From DATJPY01 sp035506135 (GTDB lineage: Bacteria; Myxococcota_A; UBA9160; PR03), in assembly GCA_035506135.1 (NCBI GenBank), contig DATJPY010000043.1, forward strand, positions 4,369-68,368: a stretch of 64,000 nucleotides of DNA. Reading direction: 5' to 3'. Of the stretch, positions 55,300 through 64,000 are shown one piece after another. Made by a program: the position numbers and the translations under genes. The notes below the pieces were generated by a model, which worked only from the letters and a program-made list of their open reading frames with translations, made no database searches and was not told the DNA's origin. Each line of letters starts with the position of its first letter. The first letter of the stretch is position 1.

Positions 55300-56235
55300 A
55301 TGCGCGTCCGGTCCCATCCGGTCCCCAGCCTCGCCGTCGTGATCCCGTGTCTCGACGAGGAGCGGACGATCGGCAAGGTGATCGGCGACATCAAGACGGC
55401 GCTGCCGGGCGCCGAGATCATCGTCTTCGACAACGCCTCCTCCGACCGCACCGCCGAGATCGCGCGCGCATCGAGCGCGCGCGTGATCGCCGTGCCCCGG
55501 CGCGGCAAGGGCAACGCCATCCGCCAGATGGCGAACACGATCCAGGCGGACGTGTATCTGCTCATCGACGGCGACGACACCTACCCCGCCGCCGAGGCGC
55601 CGCGGCTGATCGAGCTGTTCCTGGAATCCGAGGTCGACATGCTCGTCGCCACGCGGCTCGATCGCCATCACGAGAAGGCCTTCCGCGTCTTCCACAAGCT
55701 CGGCAACCGGCTGATCGCCCGCATCATCGGGCTCCTGTTCGGAGCGCGGATCACCGACGTGCTGTCGGGCTACCGCGTCCTGTCGAGCCGCTTCGTGCGG
55801 CTCGCGCACCTGCGCGCGCACGGCTTCGAGATCGAGACGGAGATGACGCTACAGGCGCTCGCCAAGGGCCTGCCGATCCTCGAGGTGCCGATCGAGTACG
55901 GATGCAGACCGCCTGGGAGCCGCTCCAAGCTCGACACCGCCAGCGACGGCCTTCTCATCCTGAAGTGCATCGTGCTGCTCTTCAAGGACTACAAGCCTCT
56001 CGTCTTCTTCGGCTCGCTGGCCGCCGCGCTCCTGCTGTGCTCGCTGGTGGTGGGGAGCGCGCCGGTGATCGACTTCTACCGCTTCTCCTTCGTGTACCAC
56101 GTGCCGCGCGCGATCCTGGCGGCGGCGCTCGCGGTGCTCGCGTCGCTGAGCTTCGGCATCGGCGTCCTGCTCGACGCGATCGCCCGCTACCACCAAGAGA
56201 CCATCGAGCAGTGGAAGCGCTCGCTCCGCGGGTAG
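55300..56235 (+). CDS. GT2 glycosyltransferase, polyprenyl-phosphate sugar synthase type with membrane tail
   Basis: The 311 residues start with a GT-A domain: LAVVIPCLDEERTIGKV, IIVFDNASSDRTAEIA, VIAVPRRGKGNAIRQM, the metal-binding DGDDTYPA and ARITDVLSGYRVLSSR. Two hydrophobic segments follow at the C-terminus (about 233-255 and 267-292). This is the layout of bacterial DPM1/ArnC-like enzymes, which make polyprenyl-phosphate sugars from nucleotide sugars on the cytoplasmic face. Such a donor is what the many GT-C proteins of this locus would need, so this is the likely supply enzyme. Its end overlaps the methyltransferase gene by 25 bases. Confidence 0.88.
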   Translation: MRVRSHPVPSLAVVIPCLDEERTIGKVIGDIKTALPGAEIIVFDNASSDRTAEIARASSARVIAVPRRGKGNAIRQMANTIQADVYLLIDGDDTYPAAEAPRLIELFLESEVDMLVATRLDRHHEKAFRVFHKLGNRLIARIIGLLFGARITDVLSGYRVLSSRFVRLAHLRAHGFEIETEMTLQALAKGLPILEVPIEYGCRPPGSRSKLDTASDGLLILKCIVLLFKDYKPLVFFGSLAAALLLCSLVVGSAPVIDFYRFSFVYHVPRAILAAALAVLASLSFGIGVLLDAIARYHQETIEQWKRSLRG

Positions 56236-56948
56236 CGCCAGCGGATCGGCGCTTCGAGGCGCCCGACCTGATCGACGCGCTCGAGCAGGCCGAGCGCTAC
56301 AACCGTCACCTCCTCGATCGAGTGCTCGGCTTCGCGGGGCCCGCGCGCACCGTGCTCGACTTCGGCGCGGGCGGCGGGCAGCTCGCCGCGGCGCTCGCGG
56401 CGCGCGGCATGCACGTGACCGCGGTCGAGCCCGATCCGGCGCTGCGCGAGCGGCTCGCGGCGCGCGGGATCCCGTGCGTCGCCGCGCTCGACGCGCTCGG
56501 CGCGCGCCGATTCGACTACATCGTCTCGCTGAACGTCCTGGAGCACTGTCCGGACGACGCGGGGATCGTCCGCGCGCTCCATCGGCACCTGGATCCGGGC
56601 GGACGCTGCCTCGTCTACGTCCCCGCGTTCCCGCTGCTCTGGACGGCGAACGACACGCGCGTGGGACACCGGCGCCGCTACACGCGCAGCGGGCTGCGGC
56701 AGCTCTTCCGAGGAGCGGGCTTCGGGGTGGCCGACGTGCGCTACGTCGACTCGCTGGGATTCTTCGCCGCGCTGGCGTACCGCTGGCTCGGGCGCGCCGA
56801 CGGGCAGCTCACGCCCCGGTCCGTGCGGCTCTACGACCGCTTCCTCTTCCCCGCGAGCCGGCGCCTCGACGGCGTCCTGCACCCCCTGCTCGGCAAGAAC
56901 CTGCTGCTGCGCGCGCGCAGGGGGCCCGTCGGCGAGCCGAGCCCCTAG
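56211..56948 (+). CDS. class I SAM-dependent methyltransferase
   Basis: The 245 residues have the Rossmann signatures TVLDFGAGGGQLAAALAARG (motif I), VTAVEPDP, FDYIVSLNVLEHCPDD and LDPGGRCLVYVPAFPLLW. The C-terminal half has GHRRRYTRSGLRQLF and FFAALAYRWLG, a pattern seen in methyltransferases that accompany DPM1-like GT2 genes. Acceptor unknown: a sugar or lipid-linked sugar is plausible from the context. GTG 56211 is the start that gives a normal N-terminus; it lies within the end of the GT2 gene, so the pair is co-translated. Confidence 0.85.
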   Translation: MEALAPRVAPADRRFEAPDLIDALEQAERYNRHLLDRVLGFAGPARTVLDFGAGGGQLAAALAARGMHVTAVEPDPALRERLAARGIPCVAALDALGARRFDYIVSLNVLEHCPDDAGIVRALHRHLDPGGRCLVYVPAFPLLWTANDTRVGHRRRYTRSGLRQLFRGAGFGVADVRYVDSLGFFAALAYRWLGRADGQLTPRSVRLYDRFLFPASRRLDGVLHPLLGKNLLLRARRGPVGEPSP

Positions 56949-56967
56949 CCCCGCAGAGCGCGCCGTC

Positions 56968-58437
56968 CTAGCGCGACTCGTTGCGATACACGAACCAGTG
57001 CAGGCCGGCCAGCGGCGCCGCGGGGAAGGACGCGACCAGGTCGAAGCGCCGGCCCGTCTCGTCCTGGATCTGCTCGCCGCGCGAGATCGCCCGCTCGAAC
57101 GAGTCGCGGTTCACGATCAGCCACTCCGGCCCCGCGCCCTGCCAGGTGCCGCGCGGCTGGTACTCGATGCGCGCCCCCGCCTCCTGCTCCGCGGCGTAGA
57201 ACTCGACGACCCGGCGGATGCGGAAGTCGTCGTCGGCCGCGATCGTGACCGGTCCCGGACCCGAGTGCTCGAGGATGAAGCGCAGCGCGGCGCCGTTCTG
57301 CCCGCGGCCGTAGCGGAAGAGATCGCGCAGGTGCGCGCCGTTCGCGATGGCGAAGAGCACAAGGAGCCCTGCGGCCGCCCATCGGTACCCGCGCCCGCGC
57401 TCGTAGAGCGCGGCGAGATCGAAGCCGAGCAGGATCGTCAGGAACGCGATCGGGAGGATGAAGTGCCGGGTGTAGAGCACCGGCGAGCTGCGCGCGACCG
57501 CGAGCAGCACCGGGAAGACGAGAATCGCGCAGACGAAGAAGGCCGCCGCGGGCGGATCGTCGCGTGCCACGAGCCGGACCCCGGCGTCGAGCACGACGAC
57601 CGCGAGCACGCATCCCACGAGCTGCGCGGCGGGCGACACCGGCGCGCCCAGCGCCCAGGCGAGCGCGGTCCCGTAGTCCGCGATCAGGGATCCCGTCGCC
57701 GTGCCGCCTCCTCCCTCGACGATCTCGCGAAGGTCGACCACGTAGAGCGCCGCCAGACAGGCGAGCGGGAGGGCGTGGCAGAGCACGAGCCGCCGCGCGG
57801 CGCCCCCCGGCGGCAGTCGGCGCCTCCAGAACGAGAACGCCGAGGCGGCGATCGCGGCGAGCAGGACGGACTCGAACAGAAGGTGGGAGACGAGGCCGAG
57901 CACCTCCACCACCGAGAGCGCGGCGCCGAGCGCCCAGCGGTCGCTCCGCAGGTATTCGTCGAGCAGGACGTAGGACAGGTACGACGCGAAGACGAGCATC
58001 GAGTACCCGCGCACCTCGGAGCTGTAGAGGACCAGCACGTACGAGCACGACGCGACGAGCAGCGTGAAGACGACGGCCGCGCTGCCGCGGCGGCGCGCGA
58101 TCCATCCGGCGAGCGCCACGCTCCCGACGCCGGCGACGAGCGACGGGACGCGGTAGCCGATCCAGTCGCCGTGCCAGCCGGCCACCCAGAGCCAGAGCGT
58201 GTTCCCGTAGTGGTTGATCTCGTGATGGATGTGCGTGAACACGTCGAGCGGTCCACGCACATCCCTCGCCACGGCGAGCGACCAGATCTCGTCGAGCCAG
58301 AGGTCGTTCCATCCACCGCGCACGCGCAGCGCGGTCGCGAGCGCGAGGATGGCGGCGAAGACGGGCAGCGCACCGCGCGCGCGCGAGTGCGAAGGGGCGG
58401 CGAGGCCTGCGCTGCGCAGCGGCGACGGCGTCTCCAT
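56968..58437 (-). CDS. GT39-type membrane glycosyltransferase
   Basis: The 489 residues have about ten helices, with the GT39 Asp-Glu pair in the first loop (WNDLWLDEIWSLAVARDV, Asp49-Glu50) and HHEINHYGNTLWLW following. The C-terminal periplasmic part (GPVTIAADDDFRIRRVVEFY to the end) is a small soluble domain common in this family. Substrate unknown. It is convergent with the methyltransferase gene (19-base gap), and its start almost touches that of the divergent TMTC-type gene. Confidence 0.83.
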   Translation of the reverse strand: METPSPLRSAGLAAPSHSRARGALPVFAAILALATALRVRGGWNDLWLDEIWSLAVARDVRGPLDVFTHIHHEINHYGNTLWLWVAGWHGDWIGYRVPSLVAGVGSVALAGWIARRRGSAAVVFTLLVASCSYVLVLYSSEVRGYSMLVFASYLSYVLLDEYLRSDRWALGAALSVVEVLGLVSHLLFESVLLAAIAASAFSFWRRRLPPGGAARRLVLCHALPLACLAALYVVDLREIVEGGGGTATGSLIADYGTALAWALGAPVSPAAQLVGCVLAVVVLDAGVRLVARDDPPAAAFFVCAILVFPVLLAVARSSPVLYTRHFILPIAFLTILLGFDLAALYERGRGYRWAAAGLLVLFAIANGAHLRDLFRYGRGQNGAALRFILEHSGPGPVTIAADDDFRIRRVVEFYAAEQEAGARIEYQPRGTWQGAGPEWLIVNRDSFERAISRGEQIQDETGRRFDLVASFPAAPLAGLHWFVYRNESR

Positions 58438-58471
58438 GTCCCGGCCCGAGCATAGCCGGTACCATCGCGCG

Positions 58472-60337
58472 GTGGCGAAGGCGAGCGCCCGAGACGTCCT
58501 CCTGCATCCCGCCCTCGCCGGCGCGGCGCTCGCCCTCCTCGCAGTCGCGGTCTACGCACCCGTGCGTTCGGCGGGCTTCGTGTGGGACGACGACGTGTAC
58601 GTCACGCAGAACGCGACGCTGCGGACGCTCTCCGGCCTCGCGCGGATCTGGCTCGTCCCGGGCTCCGTGCCGCAGTACTACCCGCTCGTCCACACCACGT
58701 TCTGGCTGGAGTACCACCTGTGGGGGCTCGACCCGGTCGGCTACCACGCGGTGAACGTGCTGCTGCACGCCGCGAGCGCCGTGCTCCTGTGGCGGCTCCT
58801 GGTGCGGCTGCGCGTGCCCGGTGGCTGGACGGCCTCCGCGGTGTTCGCGGTCCATCCGGTGATGGTCGAGTCGGTGGCCTGGATCACCGAGCGCAAGAAC
58901 GTGCTCTCGCTCGCGCTCGCCCTCGGCTCCCTGCTGTCCTATGTGCGATTCGCCGGCCTCGACACCGGCGGGCCGCCCGCGTCACGAGCGAGACGCGCGT
59001 GGACGTACGCGCTGTCGCTCGGGCTCTTCCTCGGCGGTCTCCTCAGCAAGACCGTCGTGTGCTCCGTTCCCGCCGTGGCGGCGGTGCTGATCGTCTGGAA
59101 GCGTGGGCGGCTCGCCGTGCGCGACGTCCTGCCGCTCCTGCCGTTCCTCGCGCTCGGTCTCGCGCTGGCATTCCCCACGATCTGGCTCGAGCGACACCGC
59201 GTCGGAGCGCACGGCGCCGAGTGGTCGCTCGGGCCGGCGGAGCGCATCGTCATCGCGGGCCGCGCGCTCTGGTTCTACGCCGGGAAGCTGCTCTGGCCCC
59301 GCCCTCTCATCTTCTCCTATCCGCGCTGGACGATCGACGCGCGCTCCGCCGCGCAGGCGCTCGCGCCCGCCGCCGCGCTCGCCGTGCTCGCCGTGCTGTG
59401 GCTCGCCCGCCGCCGGATCGGGCTCGGCCCGCTGGCCGCGGCGCTGATCTTCGCGGGCGTGCTGGTGCCGGCGCTCGGATTCTTCGACGTCTTCCCCTTC
59501 CGCTACTCGTTCGTGGCCGACCACTTCCAGTACCACGCGAGCATCGCGCTCCTCGTGGGCATCACGGCCGGGTGCGCGATCGCCGCTCGCGCGTGGGGAC
59601 CCCGCGGCCGGCTCGTCGCGGGCATCCTCGGGGCGGCGGTGATCGCCGTGCTCGCTGCGCTCACCGTGCAGCAGATCCGGATCTACCGCGACGTCGAGAC
59701 GCTCTGGCGCGACACCATCGCGAAGAACCCCGGTGCGTGGCAGGCGTACAGCAACCTCGCGAGCCACCTGGCCGACACGGAACGCTTCGACGAGGCGATC
59801 CAGATCGCGAGCGAAGGCGTCGCGGTCGCGCCGCAGATTCCCGAGACCCACAACACCCTAGGCGCGATGTGGATGCTGTCGGCTGCGCGCGGCGGGGTGA
59901 CCGCAGCCCGGCTCGAGCGGGCCATCGAGGCGTTCGAGGACACGCTCCGCCTCGAGCCCGACTACGAGGAGACGCTCTTCAACCTCGCACAGGCGCTCGC
60001 GGCGGCCGGTCGGCCCGGCGAGGCGCGCGAATACTTCGAGCGAGCGCTCGAGCATCATCCCGACGACGTCGCGGCGCGCATCGGCCTTGCGCGCGCGCTC
60101 GTATCCGTCGACCAGGCCGATCGCGCCGAGGCGCAGCTCCTCGAGGCGCTGCGCCTCGACCCGGCCTCCGCGGAGGCGCACTACGAGCTCGGGAACCTGC
60201 TGATGCGCCGCCGCGCGTTCCGCGACGCGAGCGAGCACTATCGAGAGGCGGTCCGACTCGCGCCCGGCGACCCGACCCTGCGCGCCGACCTCGAGCGTGC
60301 GAGGGATCGCGCGAGCGCGGGCGAGCGGCTGCCCTGA
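58472..60337 (+). CDS. TMTC/PMT-like membrane glycosyltransferase with TPR tail (type A)
   Basis: The 621 residues have about ten helices (12-410), the acidic loop FVWDDDVYVTQNATL (D39-D41), VPQYYPLVHTTFWLEYHLWG and HPVMVESVAWITERKN. TPRs follow (about 425-610; AWQAYSNLASHLADTERFDEA, ETLFNLAQALAAAGRPGEA). It is the closest relative of the protein at 38292 in the window; long identical stretches include YAGKLLWP and GFFDVFPFRYS. The start is GTG 58472 or ATG 58436, which would overlap the divergent GT39 gene. Confidence 0.8.
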   Translation: MAKASARDVLLHPALAGAALALLAVAVYAPVRSAGFVWDDDVYVTQNATLRTLSGLARIWLVPGSVPQYYPLVHTTFWLEYHLWGLDPVGYHAVNVLLHAASAVLLWRLLVRLRVPGGWTASAVFAVHPVMVESVAWITERKNVLSLALALGSLLSYVRFAGLDTGGPPASRARRAWTYALSLGLFLGGLLSKTVVCSVPAVAAVLIVWKRGRLAVRDVLPLLPFLALGLALAFPTIWLERHRVGAHGAEWSLGPAERIVIAGRALWFYAGKLLWPRPLIFSYPRWTIDARSAAQALAPAAALAVLAVLWLARRRIGLGPLAAALIFAGVLVPALGFFDVFPFRYSFVADHFQYHASIALLVGITAGCAIAARAWGPRGRLVAGILGAAVIAVLAALTVQQIRIYRDVETLWRDTIAKNPGAWQAYSNLASHLADTERFDEAIQIASEGVAVAPQIPETHNTLGAMWMLSAARGGVTAARLERAIEAFEDTLRLEPDYEETLFNLAQALAAAGRPGEAREYFERALEHHPDDVAARIGLARALVSVDQADRAEAQLLEALRLDPASAEAHYELGNLLMRRRAFRDASEHYREAVRLAPGDPTLRADLERARDRASAGERLP

Positions 60338-60365
60338 GCGCGCCCGCTCGAGACACTTCTTCGGT

Positions 60366-61802
60366 TCAGGGCTCGGGCGCGGCGGGCCGGCGCAGCAGGA
60401 GGAACGGCCAGCCGGGGACCGGAGCGAACTCCTGCTGGACGTAGCTCTGGATCGACGAAGGCAGGTGCCCGCAGTCCTCGTCCGAGATCACCAGGCGGAC
60501 CTCGGGATTGCGCAGGGCGGGCAGGACCTCGGCCTCGAGCGCCCCCGGACCGAGGAGCCGCTGCACGTCGGTGTTGAGGTAGAAGTGGCGGGAGGCCGGC
60601 CGTCGCGTCAGATAGAGCCCGGTCCAGCAGTCGAACACGCGATCTTCGGGACCCGTGAGCTCCAACACCTTGGTGAGTATCCCGAGCTGGTCCTGCATCG
60701 TCCCCTCGTCGCGACGGAGCTCGAGCGCCGGCGGCACGAGCACCGCGGCGACGAGGGCGGCGAGCACGAGCGCTCCGGCGCCGCGGCGGACCGAGGCGCT
60801 CCAGGCGACGATGCGCACCGCGCCCAGGGCGCCGAAGCACGCGACCGGCACGAGGAACGTCAGGAAGTACTGGCGCATCGGCGCCTGGATCAGGAAGAGC
60901 CCGACGACGCCGGCGGCCAGGCTCGCGCCGAGCACCCAGGCGGAGATCGGCGCCACGCGATCTCGAACTCGCGAGGCCGCGATCACCCCGAAGAGGGCCA
61001 GCGCCCACATCGCGGGATTGGCGCGCAGCGTCGTCAGCAGATAGTGGACGCGGAAGGCGGAGGCGTCGTCGATCCGCATCCGCAGACTGGTGCCCAGGAC
61101 GTCCGAGACGAAGCCGCCGAGGATGCCGTCCCGCGCCATCGCCAGCGCCGCGATCCCTGCGACGATCCCTCCTCCGAGTGCGATCCAACCGAGCGCTCGC
61201 ATCGCGGCCGCGAATCGCCCGCGCTCGGCAGCGATCGACCCGGCGACGGCGGAGCCGAGCGCCGCTCCAGCTCCGACGTAGACGACCTTGGGCGTGAAGA
61301 GAGCGGCCAGACCCAGGAGCGCGCCGGCGGCGAGCCAGCTCATCGCACCGGGACGAAGCGCCAGCAGCGCGAGCGCGACCGCGATCAGGAGGAGTGCGGG
61401 GACGTCGGGGCGGACCTCCAGCCCCTTCTGGAAGAAGAAGGTGTGGGTCGCGAGAAGGAGGACGGCCGAGGCCGCGCACGCGAGCCCTCCGAGACGCGCC
61501 GCGATCCACCCGACCACGACCAGCGTCGCGAGCGCAAGAGCCAGCATCGCGCCGCGTGCGGAATGGACCATGGCCTCCGGGCCGGCCGCACTGCGCACGA
61601 TCGGCTGCAGCAGAAGGGCCATCAGAGGAGGATGATTCTCGAAGACGTCTTCGTAGAGCGTCCCGCCCTTCGAGACGAGCCAGGCGGCGTTGAGATGCTC
61701 GAGCTCGTCCGCGTCGAGGTAGCGGACCTGCGCGGTCTCGACCTGGAACGCCACCGCGAGCAGTGCGGCCAGCCCGCAGAAGGTGATCCAGAGCCCGCGC
61801 AT
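60366..61802 (-). CDS. GT39-type membrane glycosyltransferase
   Basis: The 478 residues have about ten helices. The first loop carries VRYLDADELEHLNAAWLV (Asp32-Glu33) and then LYEDVFENHPPLMALLLQP, with the HPPL motif of PMT_2/GT39 proteins, so the catalytic and carrier-binding features are intact. The C-terminal part (EDRVFDCWTGLYLTRRP to FLLLRRP) is soluble. Its ATG overlaps the stop of the next gene on the minus strand (ATGA); the three genes from 60366 to 64000 form one coupled operon. Confidence 0.85.
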   Translation of the reverse strand: MRGLWITFCGLAALLAVAFQVETAQVRYLDADELEHLNAAWLVSKGGTLYEDVFENHPPLMALLLQPIVRSAAGPEAMVHSARGAMLALALATLVVVGWIAARLGGLACAASAVLLLATHTFFFQKGLEVRPDVPALLLIAVALALLALRPGAMSWLAAGALLGLAALFTPKVVYVGAGAALGSAVAGSIAAERGRFAAAMRALGWIALGGGIVAGIAALAMARDGILGGFVSDVLGTSLRMRIDDASAFRVHYLLTTLRANPAMWALALFGVIAASRVRDRVAPISAWVLGASLAAGVVGLFLIQAPMRQYFLTFLVPVACFGALGAVRIVAWSASVRRGAGALVLAALVAAVLVPPALELRRDEGTMQDQLGILTKVLELTGPEDRVFDCWTGLYLTRRPASRHFYLNTDVQRLLGPGALEAEVLPALRNPEVRLVISDEDCGHLPSSIQSYVQQEFAPVPGWPFLLLRRPAAPEP

Positions 61803-63340
61803 CAGGGCCCGCCCTCTCCGCGGGCACCCGGCGGGAGCACCCAGACCATCACGTAGTTCTCGTCGGGAACGATCGCGTCGTCGAAGCCCGCCGCGTAGCG
61901 GATCGCGACACCGGATCCCAGGAAGTGTGCTCTCCAGGCGTCGGTGAAGTCCGCCGGCCGGACGTTCAGGATCATCAGCACCGGCTCGCCGCGCTGCTCC
62001 GCGAGCGCGACTGCCGACCGCAGTGCATCGATCGGCAGCGTGTTCCGGCGATTTGCGCCCCAGTCGACGAACGTGCCGAACGCCCCGCTCTCCGGATAGA
62101 AGATCGGCCTCCCGGCGTACGCCGCCACGGACTGTACGGCGAAGTCGTGGCTCCCCACCAGGACGCGGTCCGCGTAGGGCGGCTGCTTCAGCAGGTGGCC
62201 GAGCGCGGCGGCGTTGGAGAACGGGTACCGCAGATCGAGCGCGAAGGCGTAGAAGCCGACGAAGACCTGCACGACGAGCAGGCCGGCGAGGAATCGCTCG
62301 CGCAGGACCTGGCGGCGGTCCTCGCCGGGCTCGTGCCGGAGCCAGCAGCCGATCACGAAGAGCAGGAAGATCTGCCCGTGATGCCGCAGCTCCCCGAAGT
62401 AGACGAGGAGCGTCACGGCGAACATCGAGAAGGTGCCGGCGCCGAACAGGGCGAGCACCGAGCGGCGCGGAGCCAGCAGCCAGGCGGAGACGCCGACGAG
62501 GGCGATGGAGAGCGGCACGGAGACGGCGAGGGAGGGCGCCAGCGACAGCGCATCGAGCACACTCGTGTTCCAGAACGAGCGGGTGCGGAAGTCGGGAAGC
62601 GGGAGGTAGCCGTCCTGGATGGTGGAGAGCGCGCGGAGCAGCGACTCGAGGCCGAGATCCGGGCGCACGTAGTGTGCCGACCCGATGCGGATCCCCTGCC
62701 AGGCGACCTGACCGAGTCCCAGCGCCACGCCGGCAGCAGCCAGGACCAGAGCCAGCACGACCTCGGGACGCGAACGTCCCACCCCGCCGCGCCTCCCCGC
62801 GTCGAGGATCGCGAAGAGCGCCAGGCTCGCCGCGAGGATCGCGCCGTAGAGGTGCGTGTTGGCCAGCAGGAAGAGCACCAGCGCCAGCCACGTCGGCCGA
62901 GCCCGCGCCCGATGGAGCGCACAGAACGCGAAGGCGAGCAGGAACTCGACGCCGTAGTTGCGGCTGATGATCGTGTACTCGTAGAAGACGAAGTAGCTGA
63001 AGCACAGGAGGATGCGAATCCGCGCGGAGAACGGCGCGTACCCCAGGATCAGCGCGGCGGAGCCGGCGCCGATCGCCAGATGCAGGAGCTGCATCGACAC
63101 CGGATCGCGGAACCAGCGGGACACCGCGAAGACGAGCAGATACCAGAGCGCCGGATGTCCCTCCGTGCGCATGTTGTGGAAGAGCTGCCCCACCGAGTCG
63201 CTGCCGCGGGCGATGAGCCAGATCTCGGCCTCGTCGCGCCACATCTCGTGTCGCAGGATGCCGACCAGCCCCAGCGCGACGAAGAGCGCCAGCGCCATCG
63301 GCAGCAGCGCGGGGCTGGACCTCGCCCTGCCGAGCTCCAT
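61802..63340 (-). CDS. GT39-like multispanning membrane protein, probable glycosyltransferase
   Basis: The 512 residues have about eleven helices and a first-loop MWRDEAEIWLIARG (Asp36-Glu37), followed by HNMRTEGHPALWYLLV, whose GHP-W is equivalent to the HPP motif. The body is more divergent than in the neighbours (no clear HPPL), so it is a distant GT-C member. The C-terminal soluble part contains VLVGSHDFAVQSVAAYAG. It is coupled to both neighbours: its start GTG/ATG region meets the methyltransferase stop at 63340 and its stop overlaps the ATG of the 60366 gene. Confidence 0.75.
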   Translation of the reverse strand: MELGRARSSPALLPMALALFVALGLVGILRHEMWRDEAEIWLIARGSDSVGQLFHNMRTEGHPALWYLLVFAVSRWFRDPVSMQLLHLAIGAGSAALILGYAPFSARIRILLCFSYFVFYEYTIISRNYGVEFLLAFAFCALHRARARPTWLALVLFLLANTHLYGAILAASLALFAILDAGRRGGVGRSRPEVVLALVLAAAGVALGLGQVAWQGIRIGSAHYVRPDLGLESLLRALSTIQDGYLPLPDFRTRSFWNTSVLDALSLAPSLAVSVPLSIALVGVSAWLLAPRRSVLALFGAGTFSMFAVTLLVYFGELRHHGQIFLLFVIGCWLRHEPGEDRRQVLRERFLAGLLVVQVFVGFYAFALDLRYPFSNAAALGHLLKQPPYADRVLVGSHDFAVQSVAAYAGRPIFYPESGAFGTFVDWGANRRNTLPIDALRSAVALAEQRGEPVLMILNVRPADFTDAWRAHFLGSGVAIRYAAGFDDAIVPDENYVMVWVLPPGARGEGGP

Positions 63341-64000
63341 CAGGCGCGCTCGAGCAGGACGTTCACGAAGAGCCCGTTGCCCAGCGCGTTCTCGACGGCG
63401 AGCAGCGCCGCGGTCGCGGCGACGAGCGCCCGACCGCCGTCCATACGCTGGCTCGCGAGGCGGTCGAACCAGAGCTCGCGGATCGCGAGCCCTGCCTGGT
63501 CCGCGAGACGATGGAGGCCGCTTCGGCTGAAGAACACCAGGTGGTGTGCCTCGTGCGTGCGGCGCGCGGGACCTCGCCAGCGGCCCGCCGATGCCGCGTA
63601 CAGCGCCCGGCCGAGCCGCGGGACGACGCTGTCCTCGTGGATCGTCTGCACGAAGAGCGCGCCGCCGGGCGCGAGCCGCGCCGAGAGCGCGCAGAGGTCG
63701 AACGCGGGATCGGCGAGATGCTCGAAGGCGTCCCAGAGCGTGATCAGATCGAAGCGCCCCGGGAGCTCCGCGAGCGCCGTCGCGACGGGTCCGACCGCGA
63801 TCCGCGCGCTCGGATCGGCCGATCGCGCATCTTGCGCGCGCGCCGGGTCGAGCTCGATCCCGAAGCGCTCGGCGGAGGGAGCGCGCGCGCCGACGAAGCG
63901 CAGGAAGTCGCCTCGCCCGCAGCCGACGTCGAGCGCGCGCACCGGCGGCGACCCGTCGGGCTGGACCCTGCGGAGCAGGTCGTCCCAGCGCGCGCGGTCC
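63340..64000 (-). CDS. class I SAM-dependent methyltransferase, N-terminus beyond the window
   Basis: The visible 219 residues are open to the window edge. They contain motif I VRALDVGCGRGDFLRFVG, FGIELDPARA, FDLITLWDAFEHLADP and LAPGGALFVQTIHED, then the cluster RRTHEAHHLVFFSRSGLHRL. This matches the Methyltransf_23-type enzymes frequent in polysaccharide and glycoprotein clusters, with the C-terminal His-rich block typical of that group. The acceptor is unknown. It lies first in a coupled minus-strand operon with two GT39-like genes. Confidence 0.85.
   Translation of the reverse strand, partial: DRARWDDLLRRVQPDGSPPVRALDVGCGRGDFLRFVGARAPSAERFGIELDPARAQDARSADPSARIAVGPVATALAELPGRFDLITLWDAFEHLADPAFDLCALSARLAPGGALFVQTIHEDSVVPRLGRALYAASAGRWRGPARRTHEAHHLVFFSRSGLHRLADQAGLAIRELWFDRLASQRMDGGRALVAATAALLAVENALGNGLFVNVLLERA

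Overview
The window is about 64 kb of very GC-rich, densely coded bacterial DNA with many GTG and TTG starts. A DUF1302-type outer-membrane barrel, an LpoA/LppC-like lipoprotein, HrcA-controlled chaperones and three PEP-CTERM (exosortase-substrate) proteins point to a Gram-negative bacterium. The gene order and content resemble the former deltaproteobacteria (Myxococcota or Desulfobacterota-like lineages), but no rRNA or other taxonomic marker is present, so this placement is inference. No insertion sequence, prophage or CRISPR array was seen.

Region 1 (1-31.9 kb) is mostly housekeeping. On the minus strand, reading right to left, a compact chemosensory set (thiL, then mcp-cheW-cheY-cheA-cheC) lies downstream of lon. 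The cheA reading frame is broken by one base at an A7 run that is also a perfect -1 slippery heptamer. Next come a nucleoside deaminase, a TesB thioesterase, a REC-GGDEF-EAL protein, an LpoA-like lipoprotein, and the stress cluster hemW-hrcA-grpE-dnaK-(TauE)-dnaJ. These are followed by an M16 peptidase, a cyclophilin, a DUF1302 porin-like protein, gamma-glutamyltransferase, an LTA-synthase-like sulfatase-fold protein, an SGNH hydrolase and a MATE exporter. A hairpin-containing dispersed repeat occurs at three intergenic sites (about 5.1, 15.6 and 27.2-27.4 kb).

Region 2 (32.1-37.1 kb) holds an aldo/keto reductase and a plus-strand surface-protein operon: a PEP-CTERM protein, a lipoprotein subtilase that has lost catalytic residues, and a lipoprotein PI-PLC-X-like protein with dockerin-like calcium repeats. 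A sigma-54-like promoter precedes the operon and tRNA-Phe(GAA) follows it.

Region 3 (37.1-64 kb) is a dense block of membrane sugar-transfer genes. It has five TMTC/PMT-like multispanning proteins with TPR tails, a sixth GT39+TPR protein, four further GT39-type proteins, one GT-C protein with an N-terminal jelly-roll-like domain, one DPM1-like GT2, two SAM methyltransferases, and two more PEP-CTERM proteins interleaved with the TMTC genes. My working hypothesis is a surface O-glycosylation locus: GT2 loads a polyprenyl carrier, and the GT-C enzymes transfer sugars in the periplasm to exported proteins, including the Ser/Thr-rich PEP-CTERM protein encoded between two TMTC genes. The families are well supported; the joint function is inference.
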